Part shown: in pieces, positions 19,852 to 28,619 of the stretch
Layout: the number at the start of each line of letters is the position of its first letter
How positions within the stretch are numbered: position 1 is the first letter of the stretch
DNA from: Deltaproteobacteria bacterium
GTDB taxonomy: Bacteria > Myxococcota_A > Polyangia > Nannocystales > Nannocystaceae
DNA: 64,000 nucleotides
Reading direction: 5' to 3'
Assembly: GCA_016709225.1 (NCBI GenBank)
Contig: JADJEE010000012.1
Location: 1,178,001 to 1,242,000, forward strand
Program-made: the position numbers and the translations under genes
The notes under the pieces: generated by a model
Told to the model about the DNA's origin: nothing
What the model saw: only the letters and a program-made list of their open reading frames with translations
Database searches by the model: none

Positions 19852-21571
19852 AGGGCGCCGCGTCGGCCGTGGGGCCCTCGGCCGCAGCGGCGCGCGCGTC
19901 CAGGTGCGCCGACAACAGCTCGCGCAGGTGTGGCGCGTCGAGCTGCGCCGCGGCCTCGAGGATGGTGCCGCGCTCGTCGACCAGCACCGCGTAGGGCAGC
20001 GTGCCGGTCTCGAACACCTCGTACAGCCGATCGCGGGCTTCGCCGGCGAACGCGTGGGTCCACGGCATCGGCCAGGTCTCGCGGAAGCGGATCACGTCGT
20101 CGGCCCGCTCGTCCATCGAGATGCTGACGATCTCGAAGCCGGGACGCCCCGGCGCGGGCGGCCCACCGAAGCGTTCGTGCAGCGCGTGGAGCTCGGGCAT
20201 GGCCTCGACGCACGGCCCGCACCACGTCGCCCACAGCTCGATGAGCACCACCTTGCCGCCGAGATCCTGGTTGCTCACGGGTGCGGCGGCATCGACGAGG
20301 CCGGGCGCCGCGAACGCGGGCAGCTGGCCGCCGCGCTCGACCTTGCGATCGGGTCGCCATGCGGCACCGACCTCGAGCAGGCCGAGCTCGGCGTAGCGCG
20401 GCTGCTGCAGCTGCGCCCACACCCGTCGTCGCCCCGCCATGTCGCCGCGATCGGCCGCCTGCGCCAGCTGCTCGATCAGCAGCATGCCGGTGGCCTCCGC
20501 CGGCAGCTGCTCCCCGAGCACGCGTTCGACCCGCGCCACGAGTTCGGCCCGGCCGCTGGCCTGCGCCGCGCTCACGAGGCCTCGCGGCGCCAGGCCCCAC
20601 AGCGTGTCTCCGAACGCGCTGCGCTCGACCGCCTCGATCGCCAGCGCCTGCTCGCCCGCCGAGAGCGCCGAGAACTCGCGCGCATCGAGCTCGAGCGCCA
20701 TCGCGGTGGCGGCCCGACGCAGCTGCGGCAGCTCGCCCGCGGCGGCCACCCGCCACAGCGCGGTGGCATCGCTGGCATCCGAGCTCGCGCGCGGTGGCCA
20801 GTGCTCACCGAGCGCGGCCACGCGCGCCGCGAGTGCCTGCGGATCTGCAAAGTGCAGCTGCGACTCGACCCCCTTCGGGGCGAGCGCGAGATCGACGTCG
20901 AGCACCAGCTTGCCGCGCACGACCGGCATCACCGAGAGGTAGTCGCCGCCGCCGTCGTACTCGAAACGATCCGTCCCCGGCACGTTCATCGCCCGACCCT
21001 CGCCGGCGAAACCCGTCAGCTGCACGCGCAGCGGCGCGACGCCACCGGCGATCTCGACCCGCGCGTGGCCGTCGGTGCCACGCACGAGCGGGAGCTGCTG
21101 GGGCGGTGACGACGCGGGCGAGCCCGACCACACCAACGCGCGCAGGGTGTCGTCGGGTCCGGCGGGCGCGTACGTGCCGAGCCGGACCTCGAGCTCGAGC
21201 GTGCTGCCATCGAGCCACACCGGCACGCGCAGCTGGGCATGATCGACGCCGGTGAACTCGAGCAGCGCGAAGCCGGTGCGACGCGTCGACAGGCGAAAGC
21301 GACCGCCGCGACCGGCCGCGACGGTGTCGGCGGCCGCGGTCGCCGGGTCGATCACACGCACGTGGGCCATCGGCAACACGCGACCGTCGGCGCCATGCAA
21401 CGTGCCGACGATGCGAGTGCGGGCGTGCGCGTCGGCGGGTGCCACCGTTGCACCTCCGCGCTCGCAGCCCGCGGTCGCGGCCAGCGCTCCGAGCAGCGAG
21501 AGCCCCAGCATCAGTCCCCGGGCGTAGCGCCCCGCGACGTGGCCTGTGTCGTCGTCGATCGATCGGTCCAT
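19850..21571 (-). CDS. TlpA-family thioredoxin-like lipoprotein
   Basis: A 573-residue predicted lipoprotein (lipobox in LLGALAATAGC, about residue 34). The first half contains a carboxypeptidase-regulatory-like beta region (RIVGTLHGADGRVLPMAHV). A helical middle follows, then a C-terminal thioredoxin/TlpA domain with the active-site WCGPC in LIELWATWCGPCVEAMPEL and a cis-Pro loop in TGTLPYAVLVD. Such proteins reduce or exchange disulfides in the periplasm. ATG 21571 follows the BCCT gene by 56 bp on the same strand. The 3' end coincides with a minisatellite. Confidence 0.85.
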   Translation of the reverse strand: MDRSIDDDTGHVAGRYARGLMLGLSLLGALAATAGCERGGATVAPADAHARTRIVGTLHGADGRVLPMAHVRVIDPATAAADTVAAGRGGRFRLSTRRTGFALLEFTGVDHAQLRVPVWLDGSTLELEVRLGTYAPAGPDDTLRALVWSGSPASSPPQQLPLVRGTDGHARVEIAGGVAPLRVQLTGFAGEGRAMNVPGTDRFEYDGGGDYLSVMPVVRGKLVLDVDLALAPKGVESQLHFADPQALAARVAALGEHWPPRASSDASDATALWRVAAAGELPQLRRAATAMALELDAREFSALSAGEQALAIEAVERSAFGDTLWGLAPRGLVSAAQASGRAELVARVERVLGEQLPAEATGMLLIEQLAQAADRGDMAGRRRVWAQLQQPRYAELGLLEVGAAWRPDRKVERGGQLPAFAAPGLVDAAAPVSNQDLGGKVVLIELWATWCGPCVEAMPELHALHERFGGPPAPGRPGFEIVSISMDERADDVIRFRETWPMPWTHAFAGEARDRLYEVFETGTLPYAVLVDERGTILEAAAQLDAPHLRELLSAHLDARAAAAEGPTADAAP

Positions 21572-21610
21572 GCCTTCGCCATGTTCGACGCCGGCGGTCG
21601 TCGGGTTCCC

Positions 21611-21628
21611 GGGCCCCGCACGGGGCCC
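21611..21628 (-). terminator. GC hairpin at the BCCT stop codon
   Basis: GGGCCCCG (21611-21618) and CGGGGCCC (21621-21628) are perfect complements with a 2-nt centre, in practice a 7-bp stem with a 4-nt loop. The BCCT stop (21628-21630) touches the stem. No T-run follows. It lies 39 nt before the next ATG, so it may end transcription or shape the leader of the lipoprotein gene. Confidence 0.4.
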
Positions 21629-23133
21629 TACGGCCGGCCCGGCGGTGATCGCGGCAGGCGATCGCGACGCAACGCGACCAGCAGCGATCCGGTCTGCAGG
21701 ACCAGCACCAGCGTGAACGGGATCGCGCCCACGATCGCGACCGCCTTCACCACGTCGACGCGTCCGCTCAGCACCGGGCCGGCGCCGAGCAGACCCAACA
21801 CGACGCCCCACGCCAGCTTCCGTCGCGGGCTGGGGTCGGCAGCGCCGCCGCTGGTGATCACGCCGAGCACGTACGCCGCCGAGTCGACGCTCGTGACCAG
21901 GAAGAGGAACACCAGCACCACCGCGAGCGCCGAGAGCACCGACGCGAAGGGCATGCGCGCGAGGGTCTCGAACAGCGCCGTGGGTGGATCGGCGACCGCG
22001 ACGCGAGCGATCGCACCGTCGCCGTCGAGCGCGGCAGCGGTGCCGCCGAGCACCGCGAACCACAGCATCGAGAACACCGTCGGCACCAGCAGCACGGCCA
22101 CGATGAACTCGCGGAACGTGCGACCACGGCTGATGCGCGCCACGAAGACGCCCACGAACGGCGCCCACGCGATCCACCACACGAGATACGCGATCGTCCA
22201 GTCGTGCATCCAATCGCGGGCCTGCGACCATGGGCCCGACATCGTGGACATCGGCAGCAGCAGCCGCGGATAGTCGAGCAGCGAGGTCGCGAACGCCTGC
22301 AATCGCAGCGCCGTGTCGCCCCACAGCAGTAGCAGCAGCATGAAGCCCACCGCCAGCACGACGTTGAGTGCCGAGAGCCACTTGATGCCGCGATCGAGCT
22401 TGGTCACCGCCGATGCCGTGTAGGCCGTGACCAGCAGCACCAGGATCGCCACGGTGAGCAGCGGCGTGTCGTCGACCACGCCGAACGCACGCGACAAGCC
22501 GCTGCGGATCTGCAGCACGCCCATGCCGACCGAGCCCGCGACGCCGAACGCGATCGCGAGCACACCGATCAAGTCGGCCACGGCCGCGAGTGGTCGCCCC
22601 CAACGCCGCGACATCACCTCGCGCATGGGCGCGCCCGGCAGGTAGTCGGTCCCCCGGCAGAAGTGGAAGTACCCCAGCACCAGCGCGGCGACCCCGTAGA
22701 TCGCCCACGCGTGCAGGCCCCAGTGCATGTCGGCGATCGCCAGCGCCTGGCGCCGAGCCTGCGCGACGCCATCGATCGCCAGCGGCGGCTGGGCACCGTG
22801 GATCAGCGGCTCCGCGACGCCCCAGAACATCAGACCGCTGCCCATGCCGGCCGCGAACAACATCGAGATCCACGCGAAGCTCGAGAACTCCGGCTGCGCC
22901 GTGGGACCGCCGAGTCGGCGGCGTGCATGGCGACCGAACGCAAACCACGCCGACAGCACCACGAGCGCGAGGGTGATCGCGAGGAACACCACGTCGAGCG
23001 CATCGATCACGCCCACGACCGCGCCGACGACGAACTCGGACAGCAGATCGGGCGTGACGACGCCGAGCACCGCCACCGCCGCGCATGCCAGGAGCGCCGG
23101 CACGAAGCTGCGATCCCGGGCCTTGGGGGCCAC
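21628..23133 (-). CDS. BCCT-family betaine/carnitine/choline-type transporter
   Basis: About 501 residues with around twelve membrane segments, the size of a BCCT secondary transporter for quaternary ammonium compounds, usually osmoprotectants. The family signatures are AAGMGSGLMFWGVAEPLIH and WWIAWAPFVGVFVARISRG. The cluster of Trp residues in the second is part of the substrate-binding helix region. The substrate cannot be read from sequence. The start is uncertain: GTG 23133 (MAPKARDRSF) or GTG 23139; no ATG lies in frame nearby. It is divergent from the GDPD gene and followed by the thioredoxin-like lipoprotein. Confidence 0.9.
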   Translation of the reverse strand: MAPKARDRSFVPALLACAAVAVLGVVTPDLLSEFVVGAVVGVIDALDVVFLAITLALVVLSAWFAFGRHARRRLGGPTAQPEFSSFAWISMLFAAGMGSGLMFWGVAEPLIHGAQPPLAIDGVAQARRQALAIADMHWGLHAWAIYGVAALVLGYFHFCRGTDYLPGAPMREVMSRRWGRPLAAVADLIGVLAIAFGVAGSVGMGVLQIRSGLSRAFGVVDDTPLLTVAILVLLVTAYTASAVTKLDRGIKWLSALNVVLAVGFMLLLLLWGDTALRLQAFATSLLDYPRLLLPMSTMSGPWSQARDWMHDWTIAYLVWWIAWAPFVGVFVARISRGRTFREFIVAVLLVPTVFSMLWFAVLGGTAAALDGDGAIARVAVADPPTALFETLARMPFASVLSALAVVLVFLFLVTSVDSAAYVLGVITSGGAADPSPRRKLAWGVVLGLLGAGPVLSGRVDVVKAVAIVGAIPFTLVLVLQTGSLLVALRRDRLPRSPPGRP

Positions 23134-23211
23134 CTCCACCTGCGGGCCAGCATCGCAGTGCCGCCCACAGCACACAACCCAAAGCTGCGCCGGCGCGCGT
23201 CTTGGGCGAAG

Positions 23212-23949
23212 ATGCCGGCGGTGAGGTCGCGTGCGCCCGCTTGGTTGTCGTCGCAACCCATCGCCCACCGCGGCCTCCACGATGGCGAGCGCGCCGAGAA
23301 TTCGTTGGCCGCGTTCGAGGCCGCGGTCGAGCACGGCTACGCGATCGAACTCGACGTGCACCACACCCGTGCGGGCGAGCTGTTGGTGTTCCACGACGAC
23401 GACCTCGCGCGCATGACCGGCGAGGCCGGCCCGGTCGACGCGCTCGAACGCGGCGCGAGTGCCGACCTCCGACTGCGCCCCGGCGGCGAGGCCGTCCCGA
23501 CGCTGGCGCAGGCGCTCGCGCACGTGCGTGGGCGCGCGCCGATCGTGCTCGATCTGAAGTCCAAGCGACGCCCGGGCGCGCTCGAGCGGGCGGTCGCCGC
23601 GACCATCGCAGGCTACCGCGGCGCGCTCGCACTGCAGTCGTACCAGCCGTTCGCGCTCGCGGAGCTGCGACGGCTCGCACCGGAGCGCACGCGCGGCCTG
23701 TTGGTGTCGGATTTCCGTGACGCCCAGCTCGCACCGCACGAGCGCTTCGCGCTGGCGAACGCGTTGCTGAGCCCGCTGGCACGGCCGCACTACGTCGCGT
23801 GGGAGCTGCGCTGCCTGCCGTCGCTCCCCGCGGGCGTGCTGCGGCGACTGGGCCTACCGCTGATCGCGTGGACCATCGCCGACCCGGCTGCCCTGGCGCG
23901 CGCACACGCGGTTGCGGACAACGTCATCTTCGAGGGCGTGCGGCCCTGA
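23212..23949 (+). CDS. Glycerophosphodiester phosphodiesterase (GDPD)
   Basis: A 245-residue TIM-barrel enzyme that cleaves glycerophosphodiesters to glycerol 3-phosphate and an alcohol. Catalytic and metal residues are visible: IAHRGLHDG (H19, R20), AEN (E29, N30), IELDVH (E47, D49) and VFHDDDLARMTG (H61). The end reads LIAWTIADPAALARAHAVADNVIFEG, the usual C-terminal strand. No signal peptide, so probably cytoplasmic. ATG 23212 is used; GTG 23221 is a possible alternative. It sits divergent from a betaine-type transporter, which would fit glycerophosphocholine salvage (inference). Confidence 0.92.
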   Translation: MPAVRSRAPAWLSSQPIAHRGLHDGERAENSLAAFEAAVEHGYAIELDVHHTRAGELLVFHDDDLARMTGEAGPVDALERGASADLRLRPGGEAVPTLAQALAHVRGRAPIVLDLKSKRRPGALERAVAATIAGYRGALALQSYQPFALAELRRLAPERTRGLLVSDFRDAQLAPHERFALANALLSPLARPHYVAWELRCLPSLPAGVLRRLGLPLIAWTIADPAALARAHAVADNVIFEGVRP

Positions 23950-23972
23950 CGCGCCGCCACGCGAGCCCTGCA

Positions 23973-26489
23973 CTACCCGCCGCCGTGCGCCTCCAGCCAC
24001 GCCTGTGCGGCTTCGGCCTCGTCGCGTGAGGACAGCGCGCCCTGCCCCACCGCGGACACGAACGACTGATGCGCCGCGCGCATCAACGCGAGCGAGCGGG
24101 GGTTGTCGCCGTCGCGCTGCCACAGCAGCTGGGCCAGCTCCGATGCCACCAGACCGCGTCGGTCGGCCCGATCCTCGTGACGCTCGAGCAGCTGCAACGC
24201 CCGCTCGAGCGCAGCGATCGCGCCGTCGAGATCGCCGGTCGCGACCGCGGTCCTCGCGAGCCCCAGCAAGCCCGGCACGAGCTGCGGATGCTCGCGCCCG
24301 ACCGCACGCTCGGTACCTGCGATGACCCGCTCGAACATCGCCCGCGCCTCGAGATTGCGATCGGCGAACATCAGCGTGGCCGCGAGGTTGTTGAGCATGC
24401 CCAGCACCTCCAGGTGATCGGGCCCGAGCGCGCGCTCGGCCTGTTCGACGGCGCGGCCGAGGTGGTCGATCGCGTCGTCGAGGCGGTTGCCGCTGGCCTC
24501 GGCCATGCCGAGCTCGGCGAGGTGGGCGGCGATGCGGACATCGTCGGGGTCGTAGCGCTGCTCGGCCTGCTCGACGACGTCGCGCAGCAGCGCGATGCCC
24601 TCGGCGTCGCGCTCGACCAGTCCGAGATCGGTCGCGAGTGCGCCCTTGGCCGCGAGCACGTCGGGGTGCGCGGGGCCCAGCGCCGCCTCGAGCACCGCGA
24701 GCGCCTCGGTGCGGGCGGCGACCGCCTCGTTCGCGCGGCCGAGCGCAGCGAGCTGCGTCGCGACGCTGTTGAGCTGCCGGCCGTAGTCGGGATGATGGGT
24801 GCCGAAGCGATTGGCGGTCTGCTCGACGTTGGTCCGCAGCAGCGCGAGCGCGCCCACGAGATCGCCGCTGCGCCCCTTCGCCAGCGCAACGCCTTGGCGC
24901 GCATGCAGCTCGGCGGGCAGATCGCGGGGCTCGAGCGCGCTCGCGAGCTCGAGGGCGTGGATGTAGCCGCGCTCGGCCGCCGGGTAGTCGCCGCGCTCGA
25001 GCGCGGCACGGCCATCGACCACCGACAGGCGCGCGCGCAGACGTGGATCGGACACCCGGGCCAGCGCGGCCGCGGCATGATCACGCCACAGCTCGCACTC
25101 GGCCAGCCGCGCGCGGCGGCACGACGCCACCGCCAGCTCGGTCGCCGCGCGGGCGACGGTCTCGTCGTGCCCGGCCGCGAGCGCGTGGGTGAACGCGTCG
25201 TGCAGGATCCGCTCGGACTCACGCTCGCGGCCCTGGGCCCACAACGCCAGCGCGAGCTCGAGCTCGGCCTGGGCGAGCACCGCGTCGTCGCCCTGCGCGG
25301 TCGCGGCCGCGATCGCGCGCTCGGCCGCGAGCTGGGCGTCGACGTGGCGACCGAGCTCCCGCAGCAGCTGCGACGCAGCCAGATCACCGCGCACGGACTC
25401 GTCGGCGAGCATCACCGCCGCAGGCGCATCGGCGCGCAGACATGCCGCCGGTGCACCGAGCGCTTCGACGGCCTCGCTGCCGCGTGCGAGCGACTCCACG
25501 TCGGCCTCGCGGAGCACGTCGACGATGGCGCGCACGCCATCGAGCTGCCGCAGCAGGCACACCGCCGCGCCGGGGTTGGCATCGGCGGCACAGTAGTCGC
25601 GCTGCGCGTCTCGCCACTGCGATACGAACGCATCGAGATCGCGCTCGACGCGGCCGCCAGCCTCGAGCGCGAAGCTGGCGTGGCTGGCCGCGATCGCCTC
25701 GTGCAGCTCGGCGTGCGCCTGCGGGCCCCACAGCGCGTCGACCTGGCGCTCGACCTCTTCGCACCAACCTCCAGCGAGCGCCGAGCGGCGATCGCCGACG
25801 CCGAGCGCGATCACGGCCGCGACTGCGCTCGCGGCCGCCAGCCCCAGCCAACGTCGACCACCGCCGCGCACGGCCAACGCCTGCTCGAGCTCGGCCAGCC
25901 CCGGGCCGTCGCGATCGTCGCGACCGCGGCGCAGCAGCGCCAGCAGGCGCAGGCCCACGGCAGCTCGCGTGCCCGGCCGCTCCTCGTCGAGCACCCGCAG
26001 CGCGAGCTCGCAGAACCGCTGCCGATCCGCAATCGCGTTCGCACCCTCGCTGACGCGCAGCAGGCCGGTCAGCCGCGGCGCACCGCCCTGCGCCACGCAG
26101 ACCGCATCGGCGTCGACGCTGCCGTGGGCGACGCCCGCGGCATGGATGGCACCGAGCCCGGCGGCGATCGCCTGCAGCAGCGCGCGCCGCCGCGGCACCG
26201 ACGGCTGGGTCGCGAGCCACTGCAGCAGCGGCTCGCCGACCACGCGCTCGGTCACCACGTGCGCGACGCCGTGCTCGACGACCACGTCGTGGACCCGCGC
26301 GACGACCGGATGCACCACCGTCGCGAGCGCGCGGGCACGATGCCGCAACGCCGCCAACCGAGCCGGGTCGACGGCATCCGAGCGCTCGAGCACGACCTCG
26401 CGACCGAGCTCTGGATCGAACGCGATGGTCTGATCGACGTCCGAGGCGAGCCCGACGTAGCGGCCCACGCCGGCGTCGGAGTCCGTCAT
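23973..26489 (-). CDS. Degenerate kinase domain with TPR repeats (pseudokinase-TPR)
   Basis: An 838-residue protein with the layout of myxobacterial kinase-TPR proteins but a ruined kinase domain. FDPELGREVVLER keeps the strand before the catalytic lysine but has Glu in its place (E35). HRD is HGS (122-124) in GVAHGSVDADAV, DFG is replaced by LTGLLRV, and most of the activation segment is missing, so the domain is only about 200 residues. A membrane segment (about 214-231) follows, then a helical region of TPR units from about 380 with HPDVLAAKGALA and DHLEVLGMLNNLAATL. It cannot phosphorylate by the usual chemistry and probably acts as a scaffold. ATG 26489 is clear. Confidence 0.85.
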   Translation of the reverse strand: MTDSDAGVGRYVGLASDVDQTIAFDPELGREVVLERSDAVDPARLAALRHRARALATVVHPVVARVHDVVVEHGVAHVVTERVVGEPLLQWLATQPSVPRRRALLQAIAAGLGAIHAAGVAHGSVDADAVCVAQGGAPRLTGLLRVSEGANAIADRQRFCELALRVLDEERPGTRAAVGLRLLALLRRGRDDRDGPGLAELEQALAVRGGGRRWLGLAAASAVAAVIALGVGDRRSALAGGWCEEVERQVDALWGPQAHAELHEAIAASHASFALEAGGRVERDLDAFVSQWRDAQRDYCAADANPGAAVCLLRQLDGVRAIVDVLREADVESLARGSEAVEALGAPAACLRADAPAAVMLADESVRGDLAASQLLRELGRHVDAQLAAERAIAAATAQGDDAVLAQAELELALALWAQGRERESERILHDAFTHALAAGHDETVARAATELAVASCRRARLAECELWRDHAAAALARVSDPRLRARLSVVDGRAALERGDYPAAERGYIHALELASALEPRDLPAELHARQGVALAKGRSGDLVGALALLRTNVEQTANRFGTHHPDYGRQLNSVATQLAALGRANEAVAARTEALAVLEAALGPAHPDVLAAKGALATDLGLVERDAEGIALLRDVVEQAEQRYDPDDVRIAAHLAELGMAEASGNRLDDAIDHLGRAVEQAERALGPDHLEVLGMLNNLAATLMFADRNLEARAMFERVIAGTERAVGREHPQLVPGLLGLARTAVATGDLDGAIAALERALQLLERHEDRADRRGLVASELAQLLWQRDGDNPRSLALMRAAHQSFVSAVGQGALSSRDEAEAAQAWLEAHGGG

Positions 26490-26510
26490 CGTTGCCGCGT
26501 GGCGCCGGCG

Positions 26511-27848
26511 TCAGCCCGCCGGCGTCGGGATCGTGCCGGCGTTCTTGAGCGCGAAGCCGGTCATGTCGCTGTACGTGTACGGCAGCGTCAGACCGCTGAA
26601 GGTCTGCACCATGTGCGAGGTGGGATCGGCCTTGTACGCGTACGGCTCCTGCAACGTCACGCCCCACACATAGCCGTCGAAGTCGACGCTCACGCCGTGG
26701 GCGTAGCTGGGGATGTCGATGGTGTCGACCACCGCGAGCGTGGTGGTGTCGACCGCGACCAGCGGATCGGAGGCGAGCCAGATCTTGCCGGCGCCGTCAC
26801 CCATGCAGCCACCGCTGCCACCGACACCCATGGCGGTCTGCCAGGTCTGACTCTCGGGATCGAAGCGCGCGACGTCGAACGAGCACGCCCACACGAAGCC
26901 GTCGGAGTCCACCGTCATGCCGTAGCTGCTGATCGGCACCGGCCACACCTGGTGATCGAAGGTCAGCTTGTCGACGCGGGTGAGCAGGATGCCGCCCAGC
27001 ATGGTGCCCCAGAAGTTGCCCTCGCCATCGACCGCACCGCCGTAGATGCCGTAGCCGTCGAAGGTCATCTCGCCGATGTGGGCCATGCCCAGCTGCGTGC
27101 CGGTGTCGCCATCGTGCAGGTAGACGTCGATGCCCGCGGCGCTCGAGCCGGTCGCGGTCCACACGTCTTCGTTGTCGTAGGCGCAGGTCTGGGCGTTCCA
27201 CGTGCCGGGCGCCCACGCGACCGGACGCTGCGACTCGGTCTGGTAGGGCACGTGCCACAGCACGCACTCGTCCTGGCCCCACGGCAGGTAGGCCGCGCCG
27301 TTGGCGGTCGTGATCATGCCGTCGCCATTGACGTCGACACAACGCTCCGCGGTGGCCGCGACCTTGGTCAGGCCACCGGCACGGTTGGCGATCGCGACAT
27401 CACCCGAGAGGTTCACCGAGGTGCGCGAGGGATTCCCCGCCTGATCAGGGCGCACGACGTAGCGGCCTTCCTCCACCATCGTGCGGGTGTTGATCTTCGA
27501 CATCGTGCCTTCGCCGCTGTTGGCGATCCAGATGTACGAGAAGTCGAGATCGCCGTCGCCCCCGGTTCCGCCACCGCCGCCGCCGTGACTGTCGCCACCG
27601 CAGCCCTCGAGTCCGAGATCGCCGATGGCCTGCGCATCGAGCTTGACGTCGTCGTCGCCGCCGTCACCGTCGACGTTGCCGCTCGCGCTGTCGGTACCGG
27701 TCGCACTCAAGGTGCCGATGCCGTCGCCCGCGGAGTTGCTCGCCGAACCACCCTGGCCGCCGCGAGCATCGTCACCGCAGGCTGCCATCGCCGCGATCGC
27801 GAACCCCAGCACCGTGCGCCCTTGCACTCCGCGCGTCGACCTCGTCAT
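26511..27848 (-). CDS. Streptogramin-lyase/NHL-like beta-propeller lipoprotein
   Basis: A 445-residue lipoprotein (lipobox in GFAIAAMAACG). A Gly/Ser/Asp-rich linker (about 25-100, with a run of glycines) is followed by repeated propeller blades such as YIWIANSGEGTMSKINT, GYGIYGGAVDGEGNFWGT and GMTVDSDGFVWACSFDVARF. It has the look of Vgb/NHL propellers, which often bind ligands or proteins outside the cell; no lyase active site could be confirmed. A segment CVDVNGDGMITTANG resembles a dockerin/EF-hand calcium loop. It ends 21 bp before the pseudokinase-TPR gene on the same strand, so they may be cotranscribed. Confidence 0.8.
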   Translation of the reverse strand: MTRSTRGVQGRTVLGFAIAAMAACGDDARGGQGGSASNSAGDGIGTLSATGTDSASGNVDGDGGDDDVKLDAQAIGDLGLEGCGGDSHGGGGGGTGGDGDLDFSYIWIANSGEGTMSKINTRTMVEEGRYVVRPDQAGNPSRTSVNLSGDVAIANRAGGLTKVAATAERCVDVNGDGMITTANGAAYLPWGQDECVLWHVPYQTESQRPVAWAPGTWNAQTCAYDNEDVWTATGSSAAGIDVYLHDGDTGTQLGMAHIGEMTFDGYGIYGGAVDGEGNFWGTMLGGILLTRVDKLTFDHQVWPVPISSYGMTVDSDGFVWACSFDVARFDPESQTWQTAMGVGGSGGCMGDGAGKIWLASDPLVAVDTTTLAVVDTIDIPSYAHGVSVDFDGYVWGVTLQEPYAYKADPTSHMVQTFSGLTLPYTYSDMTGFALKNAGTIPTPAG

Positions 27849-28040
27849 GCCACCAGCGTATCAGTCCCGCCGCATCGCCGGCGTCACGCGGTGGGGCGGC
27901 TCGGCCCTCGCGCATGCGGCAGCGACGGGTGCGTGCGCGCGCTTGCAGGGATTGCGCGCGCCGTACTCCGCGGCGAGAGCGGCCTCGCGAGCCCGCGATG
28001 TGGCGTCGAACCACCCGAGCGATGTCGCGCCGTGCTGCGG

Positions 28041-28068
28041 TTGACGGGGTCGCGTCAGCCGGTATCCT
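28041..28068 (+). promoter_or_regulatory. Sigma70-like promoter for the PilZ-like gene
   Basis: TTGACG (28041-28046) and TATCCT (28063-28068) are separated by 16 bp, and the ATG follows at 28089. This is the best vegetative promoter match I saw in the window. The rest of the 240-bp divergent gap 27849-28088 shows no gene. Confidence 0.5.
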
Positions 28069-28088
28069 CGCGAGTCCGTACCCCGCCG

Positions 28089-28619
28089 ATGACCGCACAG
28101 AGCCACGTTCGCGTCCTGTATCGCCACGTCGAGATCGCGGCCGCGGCCACCGTCGCCGAGCAGGACGGCGGGCTGCGGTTCGTCAGCCTCGAGGCACCTC
28201 CGCCGGTACGAACCGTACTGCAGCTCGCGGCCGCGGACGGCAGCTCGACGGCGGTCGAGGTCGTGCGCGCCGTCGAAATCGCCGACGCCGCCGACCGCGG
28301 CTGCGTCGTGCGCGTGCTCGAAGCGAGCCCGCCAGCGCGGGTCGGCAGCGAAGGGCTCCCCGACGGTGTCGCGCCGCCGCGGCCCGAGCCCGCCGCGCGC
28401 GCGAGCGATCCGGACGCCAGCGACGCTGCGGGTGGAGCGACGGCGATGGTCGACGAGCCCGGGTACGGCGCGCACATGGCCGTGCCCGCGCCGGTGATCG
28501 GCGACGACGACTCCGAGCCGGTCGACGTCGGCGAGGCCTCCGCGAGCACGAGCGACGACGACGGCAGCGACGAGTCCGGCACCCCCGCGAAGAAGCGACG
28601 CGGGCGGAAACGACGATGA
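28089..28619 (+). CDS. PilZ-like or unknown small cytoplasmic protein
   Basis: A 176-residue protein. The first 80 residues form a beta-rich domain (HVRVLYRHVEIAAAATVAE, GLRFVSLEAPPPVRTVLQL) reminiscent of PilZ-type domains seen widely in myxobacteria, but I do not see the RxxxR and DxSxxG c-di-GMP motifs, so ligand binding is doubtful. The second half is low complexity, acidic (DDDSEPVDVGEASAS) and ends in a basic tail KKRRGRKRR. It starts at ATG 28089 behind a good promoter and its stop overlaps the next ATG (ATGA). Confidence 0.6.
   Translation: MTAQSHVRVLYRHVEIAAAATVAEQDGGLRFVSLEAPPPVRTVLQLAAADGSSTAVEVVRAVEIADAADRGCVVRVLEASPPARVGSEGLPDGVAPPRPEPAARASDPDASDAAGGATAMVDEPGYGAHMAVPAPVIGDDDSEPVDVGEASASTSDDDGSDESGTPAKKRRGRKRR

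Noticed and set aside
19850..23905. A 1351-codon minus-strand frame
   Set aside because: Only the part from 21571 down encodes the thioredoxin-like lipoprotein; upstream it overlaps the BCCT transporter and GDPD in other frames.
24069..28619. A 1516-codon plus-strand frame opposite the TPR and propeller genes
   Set aside because: Only its last 176 codons (from 28089) look real; the rest mirrors the minus-strand genes.
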